DNA from: Hofstenia miamia
Lineage: Eukaryota > Xenacoelomorpha > Acoela
Direction: 5' to 3'
Length of the DNA: 64,000 bases
NCBI GenBank assembly: GCA_004352715.1
Contig: SCFE01000072.1
Coordinates: forward strand, 206,223 to 270,222
Shown: positions 43,631 through 55,530 of the stretch, one piece after another
How the letters are laid out: each line of letters opens with the position of its first letter
Position numbering within the stretch: position 1 is the first letter of the stretch
Translations under genes and position numbers: made by a program
The notes under the pieces: generated by a model
Database searches by the model: none
What the model was told of the DNA's origin: nothing
The model's input: only the letters and a program-made list of their open reading frames with translations

Positions 43631-43998
43631 AGTACCGCTCAAAAGTATGGCAACACTTCAAAAAATACTATGTATTTAAAAGAAATAGATACATACATAT
43701 TTATTAAAATTTTCAATGCAAATATAATGTAATGTAAATGTATTTAGTATGCAAAATGTCTATAAATCACTCACAATAAGTATTAAATATCAATATTTGA
43801 TAGCTCCACCATTGTTGGCGAAGCACAATGCCAAATGTTTAGGCATTGAATCTATCAACTTTTTGCAATATGCAGGGGTGATGTTCATGGTCTATACTCA
43901 CTTGACAGTCTCAATAAGCCCTATAGAGAACTGCTGGAAGTATATGAAGGACATTATAAACGAGCATCACTGTGGATCATTGGACGAGCTGAAGGTAA
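43631..43998. mobile_element. Rearranged Tc1-type fragment
   Basis: Starts with a TA-flanked terminus CAGTACCGCTCAAAAGTATGG. From about 43795 to 43890 the minus strand resembles a Tc1 transposase C-terminus (around gccaaatgtttaggcattga). From about 43905 the plus strand reads VSISPIENCWKYMKDIINEH, the catalytic-Glu region. The two pieces are in opposite orientation, so the fragment is a rearranged remnant. No right terminus was found. Confidence 0.65.
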
Positions 43999-43999
43999 T

Positions 44000-45106
44000 T
44001 TAATTAAATTTTAAGTTGGAATCAATTTATTTATATACTAGTTTGTTGAGACTTAATCCGCGGAAGCCTTTCATTTAATGATTTGGTATGTCGAAATTTC
44101 AAACAGTATCGATTTCTTCTTAAATTGGCTTAAATTCAACTAATTGGTACAAAGTCCGAACTCTCTAAATTCGACTAATTCAATCAAACTACAAACCTAA
44201 TGTATTGCAATTGCCTAAATTCTAAGTATCTCATATTTTTTTCAATAAATATTTATAGGACTTGAAGAAAATTAAATTTTCTAGACCTTGACTGACAAAT
44301 AAAAGACAAAAACTTCCTTAATCTGTAAGCTGACTTAAATAACTTATTTAGGTATCATCAACAATATCTTATGCTTATAAATCTATGCATAAATTCAGGA
44401 AAATTCATAGTATCAACACAAAATGGAATTTTAGATATACAATTATGAAAATTATATCACACATAAGGGATAGATTAAAAACTTACTTTTTTGTCCCAAG
44501 TAAATTTTAACTAGGGCGCGACATCTTTGCGTATGGCGTGCCTGGAGCAGGACTCTCGCAACTTTTCTTAAGGAAACAAAATATTTCAGGGTAGTTGTTT
44601 TTAGAATGGATATTAGACCGCCTCATTATCTAAACACTAGGAATGGAAAGAATTTGAATGGTTTTACAAAATGGGATTTCTCATTGAAAAAAAGCTTATT
44701 TGGATGTAGTTCAGGACAAATCATTTGATTGCTAGGAGTAACACTAGTAGAAATGGGATTAATACAAATCAAATTTGATCATTTCAAACCTGTGCAAGGG
44801 TCATGCATAACTGAAACTCAAAGCATTTGCATTTCTATATATGGTTTTTTGTAGAGAAATTTAAAAATCTGAATTTGAAAATTCAAAAAGATTCCATTTT
44901 TCCGAAACGAATTCGATTGCATCAATATATGGGTTGAAAGGAACTTAAATTGAAATATGATTTAAAAGAAAAATAGCATAAAGGATAACTTACAAAGGAC
45001 GACATTAAATGTATTTCAATATCTTACTTAAAGTATTTTTACGACTTCTTTTGAATAAATAGTACATTTGATCACTTATTGTTATTTAATGTATCTGCCT
45101 ATTACC
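44000..45106. other. AT-rich intergenic stretch, no recognised feature
   Basis: No exon, RNA gene or repeat recognised. Confidence 0.4.
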
Positions 45107-45509
45107 CAGACTTGTCAACGAGCCGAGCTTCTAACGAGCCGAGTAGAGCCGAGCTTGAGCACAGTATTTGATATACAACGAGCCCAAAACGAGCCTATTT
45201 TAGGCAAAGCAAGTTTATAGTTCTGCTTGTTAATTTGATTATGGAGATTTTTCATATTTTTTGTATTCAATATGTCTTTCCTGTAATCTTATTTAAGAAA
45301 TGTTTATTAAATAATAGGAAGAGCTATATTTAATATTTTTTAAGAAAATACCGAGCTAAAACGAGGCTCATTGAAAGATTTTATGTGGCGAGAAGAGCCG
45401 AACTTACACAAAAGTTAAACGAGCCGAGCCGAGCCGAGCCGAACTTACACAAAATTTAAGCGAGCCGAGCCGAGCTGAGTTTGGAAATGTCGGCTCTTTG
45501 ACAAGTCTG
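45107..45509. mobile_element. hAT MITE, gagccgag family, complete copy (403 bp)
   Basis: The left end CAGACTTGTCAACGAGCCGA and the right end, inverted, CAGACTTGTCAAAGAGCCGA, form an almost perfect terminal inverted repeat of about 20 bp. Flanks ctattacc (45099-45106) and ctatttac(c) (from 45510) look like an 8-bp target duplication with one T gained or lost. Subterminal gagccgagc words are repeated several times at both ends, a typical arrangement of transposase-binding repeats in hAT elements. Three degenerate relatives lie at 19190, 27420 and 55051. Confidence 0.9.
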
Positions 45510-46288
45510 CTATTTACCCACAACTCTATAGGGTATTTTATACAAGATTGTATAAACACATTGAAAGCAGAAGATATCTAATTTTTCTGATAAATTTTTT
45601 ATAAACAATTTCTAAGAAGTTCAATCTATAAATTATAGAGTCAATTGTTTTTTTATAAACGGTATGAACACATACTTCTGTAGTGACGGATTTACCTTAT
45701 TAGAATCGGTTTTGGGAAATAATATTTTCGCAGACTGGTGAAAATTTCAACTGTCAATACGGCTTATTAATTCCCCGCTTCCAAGTGGGAAATATTTCGA
45801 ATGCATAATTTTATAATTTGATAGATGAATATGCTAATAAAGCGATGGTTTGTATAGCGTACTTGTCCATCATGTGTCACTTGTAATACTGAGTTCGTCA
45901 ATTAGCACAACTGATTAATTCTATTGGGCTTAAAAATCAAGAGCTTGTAATCAATCCCAATTAAATTCCAATATACGTTTCTTGACGCTTACCGGTGAAC
46001 AAAGCAGCGCCTCCGCCGTCTTTAACAAGTATAACATCGAAAATATTTAAATGCGTGTCAGAATTTAGCCAAAGGTTATAGCTAATACTAGGATATATAA
46101 TTTTATTTGGGTGTGCACCCTGTTTAATAGTTTTGCCCTCCAGTTGTATTCATCCAATGGGAGCTTGTCTCAGCAGGTAAATCAAAGTTGCATTTTATTG
46201 GACCAAATAAATTGCGGACTAACACCTGAGATTCGTAAATAGACACAGCGTTCGATTTCAACATACACTGTCAGAAAAATTTTCCACG
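45510..46288. other. AT-rich intergenic stretch, possibly a promoter region at its right end
   Basis: No exon or repeat recognised. It precedes the putative signal-peptide exon at 46289. Confidence 0.35.
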
Positions 46289-46364
46289 ATGATGCTAGCT
46301 CTCATTTATCCACTATTTATGTTCCTACAATCACCTACTGTTTCCTTAGAAAACTTTAAAATAT
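46289..46364 (+). CDS. Possible first exon encoding a signal peptide
   Basis: ATG-ATG at 46289 opens MMLALIYPLFMFLQSPTVSL, then ENFKI, and the frame meets a consensus donor (AAATAT-GTAAGT) at 46364/46365 in phase 1. A hydrophobic start, small residues near position 18-19 and a perfect GTAAGT are what a secreted protein's first exon looks like. No second exon could be assigned downstream, so this may be chance. Confidence 0.33.
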
Positions 46365-48678
46365 GTAAGTTTTTCATTAATTAATTACATCTTATTGATA
46401 AAAATAGGTTTTTTATGAATCAATTCTTTCGAATTTTTACCAAAAACTTTTCAGAATTTTTTTTGAACTGATTTTAAAAAATAGTCTTAGAAATTGAATT
46501 AAATTTTTCGATTATATTTAACTATTCAGAGAAACATTGTTTAAATTATAGTAGAATAGAAATTATTAAATACATGTATTAACTTTAATATGCCAGAACT
46601 TCGAAACATACATTTTTCATCATTACATAAATTTTCTTAGACATATAATCATTAAAAAGTTTTCTTGATGATGAGGGGATAGGATTGTATGATAAGCTGG
46701 TAAAAACCGTATAATTATTTTAGTTTCTATAAGTAATTATTTATTATAAATCCTCATTAAAAACCATCAAGTGTTAAATGTAACAGAAACCGAGTAATTG
46801 AAGAAATCAATTAAATACTCAGAAGCAAAATAATCTCTTAAAACTTTTAATCTCTCAGAGCTGAAGAATTCTAATAACATGACCTTGTATTCAAATAAAT
46901 TACATTTGAAATCTGACGTAAGTTAGAAAATGCATTAATTAATATAATAAAAATAATAAATTATAACAAAATGTTTACGTAATTTACTGGAAAATCTTTC
47001 TAGGTTCTAGGAGTTTTAGACTTGATTATCAATTGCGGCAGAGTTCTAGTTTTTGGTTATATATTTTTTGTAAATTTAGTATAAACCTGAGAGCCTTTCA
47101 AAAACATAAATATATTAATTCCATAGTCCTTATGTTGCAAAGAGTTTATAAAAATTCATTTCAACCACAAATATTACTGCTTAGTTTTTAAAGATCTTGA
47201 ATGTTAGAATATAGTTATATTCTGTCCAGAATTCTTGTCAGATAGATTGCATACATAAAAAATTTTTTATTAATAGCTTGGACTCATTTTTATTCTCTTT
47301 TCTTCAAATTCCGTTTAGAACATTCTTTAGTACAGGGGGTCTTATTGGATTTGAAATTCAAACCCAGTTGTGAAGTTCAAGATTTAAGGATGTGAATCAT
47401 GACCTTAGAGTAAAAGTCTACTGGAAATGCCGTGGGCCGAATATTATAAATTCATAATGACCCCATCCATAGGACATTGAAATTTTGGAAATGAGGAAGT
47501 GAATTACATTTTGACAAATGTTAGAAAGGGTGAATAGATCAAGAAAGTCTTAGAACACTTTTCTAGTACACATTCTCTATATTTTGAATAATTGAAAAAT
47601 TGAAAATTGCTATATTTACACCATTTCAGCAAAGTCTCCAGTCATCTGAATTTCATACTGAGACTTCCAGCTAAACATAAGTTAAACTCCTTGACTTTTT
47701 TTCTAAAAATTTCAGAAGCGGAATTCCTTATATTCTGAAGGTTGAAGCTTTACTAGACATATCTCAATTCTAATGTAAATCAAAACTCTTATGTTGAAAT
47801 ACATGTGATGCCTAAAATCTAACAAAATGAAAGAATAGTTTTCAAGAAAGAAGGCATCATCATTCAACTGATTGATGTAATTTTAAGGTTTGCTTATTTC
47901 TTCAATTTTTTTGATGTCTTGGATTATAGTATTGACTAATAATATATTTATTACTTTTCATGTTATAAGAGCATGGTTTAATAAAATCCAATGGATGATT
48001 CCTACTTTGATAATTTTAACTCGAAAAGTCCTCCAAATCGTTGATAAATTTAAGAATCATTCCTAGATTAAATTTTGATCTAAACTACAAGGGATTTTTT
48101 TTGAACTGAATTAATTGGTAATCGCTTTTTCTACCAAACCGTAGTGGTAGCAGGTTGGCAAAATGAACCAGTTGTTTACATTTCATTTGACATTCGATAC
48201 ACTTAAAAGATAAAAACTTTTATTCAAATGTTCAATTCATAATTTTTACAGATATTTTATTATATAAACCCAATTATTCGGCGGAAAAATATATTATGTG
48301 CATAAGTGTATAAACCTTTTGGAAAAATTTCACTAGAAATAATTGCATGTGTTCGTATTTGTCATATTTATGCTTCCATATATTACATTCAAGATAAAAT
48401 TAATTGTTCACTGATAATTGAAAGCCAATCATTCTTAATTAGCCCAATTAATTGACAATTAACAAGAATACCGGTTTACTACTAGCAGGACAGCAGTGTC
48501 AACTTCTGCAACATGGGGAAATTTCAATCAGGAGCTTAGCATTTTGGTTAAATTTCAAATTTAGGGGCTTTATTATTTTTAGGCAGTGATGTACCAATTT
48601 TTTATTAATAACTATGATTTTGAAGAAAGCAGAAAATGTTTTGATGAGTTTTTCTCTAGAATGTGCGAACCACCACAA
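46365..48678. other. AT-rich stretch, no recognised feature
   Basis: I found no exon with convincing borders, no repeat shared with other parts of the window and no RNA gene. Confidence 0.4.
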
Positions 48679-48680
48679 CA

Positions 48681-48785
48681 TGCACAATAAATAAATTCTC
48701 TCTATTTCAAAGAAATGGCATATTGCATATGCACAATAAATAAATTCTCTCTATTTCAAAGAAATGGCATATTGCATATGCACAT
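48681..48785 (+). repeat. Tandem duplication of a 49-bp unit (two copies)
   Basis: The unit tgcacaataaataaattctc ... ggcatattgcata occurs at 48681 and 48730 without visible change, followed by a third partial start (tgcacattaaaaaaattg). The open frame that crosses it to 49047 has no known domain and I do not call it a gene. Confidence 0.93.
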
Positions 48786-49049
48786 TAAAAAAATTGAGAA
48801 AAATCTTTATACCAAAAAATATCCTGCAATGCACATTAAAAATTTCTTAAGAAACTCGCTTCAATTTCAGTTAATATTTACTTTTGTCCAAGTGCAATTA
48901 AATAAACAATTCAAATATTTAATGTTTAAACATTCTGCAATGCAAGTGCCAATTAAATCTTGTACAAAGTTATTTCATTTGCTCTATGTTCTTGCACCCA
49001 TCAGAGATTTGAAAAATGACTGTGCAGTGAAATTTTCATATCGATAGGA

Positions 49050-49740
49050 TATCCTTAATTTCATTTCAAATGTAGAAAGTAATCCCTAAATATTTATTCT
49101 TCCAAAGCAGTAACATGAACATGCAATCATCATTTATAACAATTACTGCTGAACAATTATTTTGGAGTAAGCTAAATTTCTTGGTCTTCCAATTTTTTTT
49201 GTATTAAAAACTGATAGTCATTTAAATATATTAGTTGTTATTGCATGTCTACTGTTATTAAAAATTTAGAATAATATTAAGTCTAAAGGTGTAAATAAAA
49301 AGTCACTGCATTTATGTTATCTTAATTTTTGATATAAACTAGAAAGCAATAGACAGTATTTCTACTGTTGAAAACAATGTGTGAACTTCAAAGAATGTAA
49401 CAGCTAAAAGCGTTTTATATCGATCTTTCTACTATCAGAAATTAAAAAACTTTTAAGCTTTTGTGGAAATTACTGATAAAATTTGCACAAAGGTTTGTTT
49501 GAAATGGCGAAATCTTATTTACAGCTATTAACTGTTTTATTTCCATTTCAAATATGCGGATTTAAATTTCAACTGGATAAAAAAATATGTAGACTTTTTG
49601 TTAAGTTAAAAGAAGCTTTTCAGACAAAACTGACAAATTCTTGTCGGGACCCAGACTCATTAATTATTGCATTGAGAACTGATTCTGAAATCCAACCCAA
49701 CACGCCCAGCAACACACACACATATATATATATATATATA
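49050..49740. other. AT-rich stretch with a doubtful exon-like frame at 49523-49720
   Basis: After TTATTTACAG a plus-strand frame reads LLTVLFPFQICGFKFQLDKK and on to the (CA)n/(TA)n tract before the gap. It lacks any family motif and no donor can be seen because of the gap. Recorded only as a possibility. Confidence 0.2.
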
Positions 49741-49897
49741 NNNNNNNNNNNNNNNNNNNNNNNNNNNNNNNNNNNNNNNNNNNNNNNNNNNNNNNNNNNN
49801 NNNNNNNNNNNNNNNNNNNNNNNNNNNNNNNNNNNNNNNNNNNNNNNNNNNNNNNNNNNNNNNNNNNNNNNNNNNNNNNNNNNNNNNNNNNNNNNNN
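49741..49897. other. Assembly gap (157 N) between mirrored (CA)n(TA)n tracts
   Basis: Both flanks have the form acacacacatatatata, so the flanking microsatellite is again repeated on both sides of the gap. Confidence 0.98.
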
Positions 49898-49939
<42 letters not shown>

Positions 49940-49942
<3 letters not shown>

Positions 49943-51930
49943 GCAAAAGAGGTTTGTACATGCTTGGTCATAGTCTGAACAGTTTATATGGTGCAGTTTC
50001 TCCTAAAAATCCCAGTGCAAATTTTTTTTTCATATCTCCCTCCAAATTGCAGTAAAAGGGTATCTCCTGTTGCCAAGAAAATTTTTTTACATTCTTGCGT
50101 TATTTCCGATTAAATCGAAAAAATATCGTTTATAAATGTCCTAGAAATTTTCAGGAAGTCAAAATGCCACGGTTGACGTCCCTGTCAAATTAGTTTTGCA
50201 GAAAATCAATTGAACTTGAATACATATAAGCATAAACTTGTTAACTGGTACTTCTTTTATTGATCTGTAATCTTGTACCGTAATTTGAGTCAATATTTTA
50301 ACTCTAAGTCTGCAGACATGCAGAAGAATTCTGGTTACATATTTGGCCGAGACGATTTATGTTCAAATTCAAACAATTCATTATTGTTATACATTTGCCA
50401 CCATTAATGGCTTAATTTAATTAAAAATCTATCAACCTACATTCAAAATTGAGCATTCTAAAAATCGCGACATTAGGGTATTTCCCAAATACAATGGTGA
50501 AAAAATTGCGAAGATGTAATAAATTTAATATTTGACAAAAGGGAATCCACTTAAATACAGCAGCTTTGAATGCAGAAAAAAATTCTGCTGATTTGAAAAA
50601 TTTTTTAATTGTGATTTTCAGGCAAATTGCACAACATCAAGTTGTTCTCGCTTAACTTTTCAAATTGAAACAAAATATGGACAGCTCTTCTCTATATCTA
50701 ATCCATATTAGTATCTATGTTCGAAATTGTTTGGAAATATTTACACAATGCTCAAATAAACGTCAACAACCGGTTCATAAAATTTTGACGAATTAGTTGT
50801 ACAGAGAATAATATTATAGTTTTAAGACGTCTGAATTGACAGTCTATATACTTGAAATTTTCAATCCATGCATAAACAAGTACATTATAGCTTAAGTTTC
50901 ACTTAATCCTCGCTTTTATTGACGAAGTAGAACATAAATGTAAAAAATGTTTAGTGATTTTAGTAAATACTAAGAAGAAATGCGAAAATGTTTACAATGG
51001 CCGTGCAAAATACAGAAATCTTTTCTAATTTCATATTTAACACATTAAATTTTAGCCTTGCAAATCATATACAGTGCGTTCGTTTAAATGCAAAAAATTT
51101 ATTAAAAACAAGTTCCTATATCTTTGCTAGCATTAAAACTCAATTCGCTATTTTGGAACTATAATTCTACCTTACCACATATTCGATACCTGTTCGTTAT
51201 TTTCCATATATTCTCAAATTAATTATTACATCATTGTAAAAGTATATAAGAATCAATTAAATATATTTGATATGTATCGTCCGAAATTAACGGGAGAACA
51301 GAGAAACGAATTTGTATCGTGCATTTGTCTATATTACAACAAAGTTTGAGCGTTTCTCACACAGATATGTACATTACTAGAAATACACCATTTAAAATAC
51401 ATTAAGGAATTGTATAATAAACATTTATGCGTTAATATTTTAATCCTCAAATATGTCAATATTTCGTAAAGATTTCCTGCTTTATAGTCAAAGAATTGCA
51501 ATGCAGGTTTTTTCTTTTATAGGGAATGTGCAATGTGACTAGCCCAGCGCTAATTTCCTGATCCATTGGGAAATATCTGCAGATCATATAATATTTTGGC
51601 AAATTAAGCCGTTATTTCACGAAAATATGGTTTGTTCATCGAATTTATACAAAATAAATGTCGTTACAAAACCTATATATTATTATATTTTTGCAAAAGT
51701 TGATCAAATCTCTAGCTGTTAAAAGTGATTGGAAAATGTAATTGTCTCAGTGGACTGATGCAGCAAATATAATTCTAGAAAAGCTACCTACTCACAACGC
51801 TAAATTCTAAGGAAGTAATAATGAAAACAAACAAACAAACAATGGATAACAGTTTTGACAGATTTATTGCTTCCTTCTGATAAAATGGTTTTTTGAAATT
51901 TAATAATTAAATTCAAAAACGGCGTGAGTG
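49940..51930. other. AT-rich intergenic stretch, no recognised feature
   Basis: No exon, repeat family or RNA gene recognised before the 81-bp minisatellite. Confidence 0.4.
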
Positions 51931-51933
51931 CAG

Positions 51934-52999
51934 AGGAATAGCAATTCAGGGCTTCACACATTCAAAAATGTTTTCTTCGGTTTACTTAACACCTTGAGGT
52001 ATATTTAGAAGTGGTAGGAATGCAATTCAGGGTTTCACAACATTCAAAAATGTTTTCTTCGGTTTACTTAACACCTTGAGGTATATTTAGAAGTGGTAGG
52101 AATGCAATTCAGGGTTTCACAGATTCAAAAGTGTTTTCTTCGGTTTACTTAACACCTTGAGGTATATTTAGAAGTGGTAGGAATGCAATTCAGGGTTTCA
52201 CACATTCAAAAATGTTTTCTTCGGTTTACTTAACACCTTGAGGTATATTTAGAAGTGGTAAGAATGCAATACAGGGTTTCACACATTCAAAACTGTTTTC
52301 TTCGGTTTACTTAACACCTTGAGGTATATTTAGAAGTGGTAGGAATGCAATTCAGGGTTTCACACATTCAAAAATGTTTTCTTCGGTTTACTTAACACCT
52401 TGAGGTATATTTAGAAGTGGTAGGAATGCAATTCAGGGTTTCACACATTCAAAAATGTTTTCTTCGGTTTACTTAACACCTTGAGGTATATTTAGAAGTG
52501 GTAGGAATGCAATTCAGGGTTTCACACATTCAAAAATGTTTTCTTCGGTTTACTTAACACCTTGAGGTATATTTAGAAGTGGTAGGAATGCAATTCAGGG
52601 TTTCACACATTCAAAAATGTTTTCTTCGGTTTACTTAACACCTTGAGGTATATTTAGAAGTGGTAGGAATGCAATTCAGGGTTTCACACATTCAAAAATG
52701 TTTTCTTCGGTTTACTTAACACCTTGAGGTATATTTAGAAGTGGTAGGAATGCAATTCAGGGTTTCACACATTCAAAAATGTTTTCTTCGGTTTACTTAA
52801 CACCTTGAGGTATATTTAGAAGTGGTAGGAATGCAATTCAGGGTTTCACACATTCAAAAATGTTTTCTTCGGTTTACTTAACACCTTGAGGTATATTTAG
52901 AAGTGGTAGGAATGCAATTCAGGGTTTCACACATTCAAAAATGTTTTCTTCGGTTTACTTAACACCTTGAGGTATATTTAGAAGTGGTAGGAATGCAAT
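51934..52999 (+). repeat. 81-bp minisatellite, 13 copies plus a partial
   Basis: The word gcaattcagg recurs at 51941, 52022, 52104, 52185 and then every 81 bp to 52914, with a partial end at 52995; one copy is 82 bp. Copies are nearly identical apart from the first and a few substitutions (for example acaattcaaaactg in the copy at 52266). All six frames of the unit contain a stop, so despite the length being a multiple of three it is not a protein repeat. Confidence 0.97.
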
Positions 53000-53970
53000 T
53001 TCAGAAATTGCGCTAAGGCTATACTTTCAAGGACGCTTAAAACTTTAATTAATTTAGAAAATTAAATATTCTCTCGTTAGATTTGAAGTGTTATTTTAAA
53101 AGTTTCCATAAATTTTATATGAAATTTGTAGCTCTACTACATTGAATATTTCTAAATTAGAAAAACATAGTTTTAATGGTAGAATAAACTGATATCTGCT
53201 TAAAATTGGCACAAAACAAGCATTTCAAAAACATTCTAACAGTGAGTTCTGATTTATTCAATTGGAAGACCTGTTAATTTTTTCAAAGACTTTTATTTAT
53301 AATCGGGAAGTCAAATCACGTTAGTTGACAAACTTCAAATAATTTATAGGAATATTTGAATTGATAAAATACACATAGAATCCGAAAATGAATTTTTCAA
53401 TAAAATATTTTGAGAAAATGTTTTGTTCTTGGTAAAGATTTATACATAGGCAATAATGTACCATTAATGCAAGTATTTCTAAATTTAGACAAGAGCGTTG
53501 GCTAGTACCTTGCGTCAACACCTCGGGCTGTGGCAGCCGTTAGCCGATTGTCTATATCCAAAAAACCGATAGCCGAGACCGTCGGCCTCCAAAACTACGG
53601 CCAAATATGTGTTCAGCTAGTTAATTATTTGTGTTGCTACAAAGTAAAACGGCAACTCAAAGCTTAAATAAATTTAAATATTAATAATTTACCACGGATA
53701 TTTTCACATCTTTCTATCTAAATTATAACAGAATGGTTGCGGTTGAAGATATAAATTTGAGGAGAAGGAATTAATGTAAAATTTACGCAGTGATACATAC
53801 ACTTTGTTTGAATTAAATTTTGTTTGAGTGTGTTTGATTGCATTTCTATGTTAAACGGTTAAACTAAGTTTGGGGTAATTTTGTTACCCCAAGAACAACT
53901 AGAATAGGATTTTGAGCTCAAATCAAATTGGAAGAACCTGATATTTTCTGACTTTTCAAAATTTCTTAAG
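53000..53970. other. AT-rich stretch with a short palindromic word
   Basis: At 53868-53893 tttggggtaattttgttaccccaa repeats, in slightly different form, the core word of the inverted repeat that begins at 53974. At 53525-53605 a G+C-rich run (ccgttagccgattgtc..., gaccgtcggcctcc) resembles the end of a hAT-type element, but I could not pair it with another end. Confidence 0.45.
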
Positions 53971-53973
53971 TGC

Positions 53974-54618
53974 TTTTTTTCTGCACAATAGGGGAATCAT
54001 TCTAACTTTGCTTTCCAAGATTCAACAAAAACATCAATAGTCTAAGTTTGGGGTAACTTTGTTACCCCAAAAGAAATCAGTTTAAAACTATTGCTTTAGG
54101 ATGATTGCTAGTTTTTTATAGTAATACCATGCTTGAAGCACCCTAATGCTATAATTTCATGACAATATTATTAACATTAATTTATTTGTAACCAAAGAAA
54201 CATCCATTTTGTGAAATTCTTTTTAGTTTTTGTGTGCTATGATTTTTTGCATATTTTAGTTGCTATGTGAAGAAGACAATCTGCGAAAAAAGCTATATCA
54301 AGCTTAAGACTCCAGGAATTTGAACTTAATATATATTCAAAAAATCATAAGATACAAAAACTAGAAAAAGTGAGAATTTCCCAATTTAGATGTTTTTTCG
54401 GTACAAGCTAAATGAATATAAATAAAATTTTCATGAAATCATAGCATTAGGGTTTTTCAAGCATGGTATTACTATAACAAACTAACAATCATCCTAATGC
54501 AAAAGTTTTAAGCTGATTTCTTTTGGGGTAACAAAGTTACCCCAAACTTAGACTATTGATGTTTTAGTTGAATCTTGGAAAGCAAAGTTTGAATGATTCC
54601 CCTATTGTGCAGAAAAAA
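53974..54618. repeat. 645-bp foldback element with arms of about 195 bp
   Basis: The left arm (53974-54170) and right arm (54423-54618) are inverted copies, similar at roughly 90 percent or better by eye. Outer ends are ttttttctgcacaatagggg and its complement. Each arm carries the small palindrome ttggggtaactttgttacccc (trimmed here to its core ggggtaac...gttacccc). The loop of about 250 bp is AT-rich. No transposase. It could be a MITE with long inverted repeats or a foldback transposon. Confidence 0.88.
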
Positions 54619-54724
54619 TTACATCACACTTCGTTTAATCGTTAAGAATAATTTGCAAACTTTTTAACATTTGAGAAAGGGATGTGACTTAAAGTTTTGA
54701 TGAATATGCGATTCATGCCTACAG

Positions 54725-54886
54725 GTAAAGACATACCCTGATAAATTGTCTGAATTATTTATCAAAGTCAAGGACGACAATCGCCAAGTATATTGTTCTC
54801 ATTGCAGAAAACTGCGTACAGTACTTGCATACGAAAGTTGTGGAGATGAAATATTTTTTAGATCATTTGAAATTTTGAACACTTAA
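54725..54886 (+). CDS. Possible short terminal exon with a CxxC pair, unknown
   Basis: After CCTACAG a frame reads VKTYPDKLSELFIKVKDD, then QVYCSHCRKLRTVLAYESC and ends EILNT before TAA at 54884. The composition (mixed charges, few AT-bias artefacts, CSHC pair) looks more like protein than surrounding frames. No partner exon is known and no family is recognised. It might also be a relic of a transposon such as a zinc-finger-bearing hAT transposase. Confidence 0.3.
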   Translation, partial: VKTYPDKLSELFIKVKDDNRQVYCSHCRKLRTVLAYESCGDEIFFRSFEILNT

Positions 54887-55050
54887 GTTAACATTTATAG
54901 GGTGCTGAAAGTTTTTCGATAACTTTAATCGGTACATTAAGTTGCAGCAAAAATTTTTTGCTGGGGGCCTAAAGGCTTTTGATTAGCGCAGGCACACATC
55001 AGCCCAATAGATATATATATCTAGACTGGAACATCCGCATTGGTGTAACC

Positions 55051-55530
55051 CATATTTGTCAACGTGCCGAGCCGAGCTTGAACACTGCATTGTATATAGA
55101 ATGAGCCCAGAACGAGCCTTTATTAAGCCAAACAAATTCATAGTTCTGCTTTTTAATTTTTTTAAGCAAATTTTTCTTAAATATGCAAACATTACTGGTA
55201 ATAGATAATAAACTCAATGCGTGGCCGAATTACTTTTAAAACTGCCCTTTAATTAATATTGCATATTTAAATAGTTTTGTAAATATTTTTTGTAATGTTT
55301 TAGTTTATAGATTTTGCATAGACTAAAGCAATAAATTTGCTGTGACTCTTTTTTGATTCAATGTAAAATTTTTTATAATCTTATTTTAAAATTGTTAAAT
55401 AGTACGAAGAGCTCTGTAAAAATTCTGAGCGAATGATATTTTTACAAAAAATATCGAGCTAAAACGAGTCTCATTGAGTGATTCTATGTGGCGAGTTGAG
55501 CTTAAGAAATTTGAACCGTTAACAAGGTTG
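55051..55530. mobile_element. hAT MITE, gagccgag family, interrupted by a LINE 3' end
   Basis: The left part (tttgtcaacgtgccgagccg ... tagttctgctttttaattt) and right part (gaagagctctgtaaaaattc ... ttaacaaggttgg) belong to the same MITE family as 45107-45509. Between about 55160 and 55372 lies foreign sequence that ends ...ctaaagcaataaatttgctg...gattcaatg, the plus-orientation 3' end of the LINE family seen at 6560. The order of events is clear: MITE first, LINE insertion second. Confidence 0.75.

Noticed and set aside
48715-49047. A 110-codon open frame
   Set aside because: It overlaps a tandem 49-bp duplication, shows no domain, and has the amino-acid mix expected of AT-rich random sequence.
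51934-52999. A second tandem exon array (81-bp unit, multiple of three)
   Set aside because: Every frame of the unit has a stop and no convincing GT/AG pair bounds a useful exon on either strand. It is a minisatellite.
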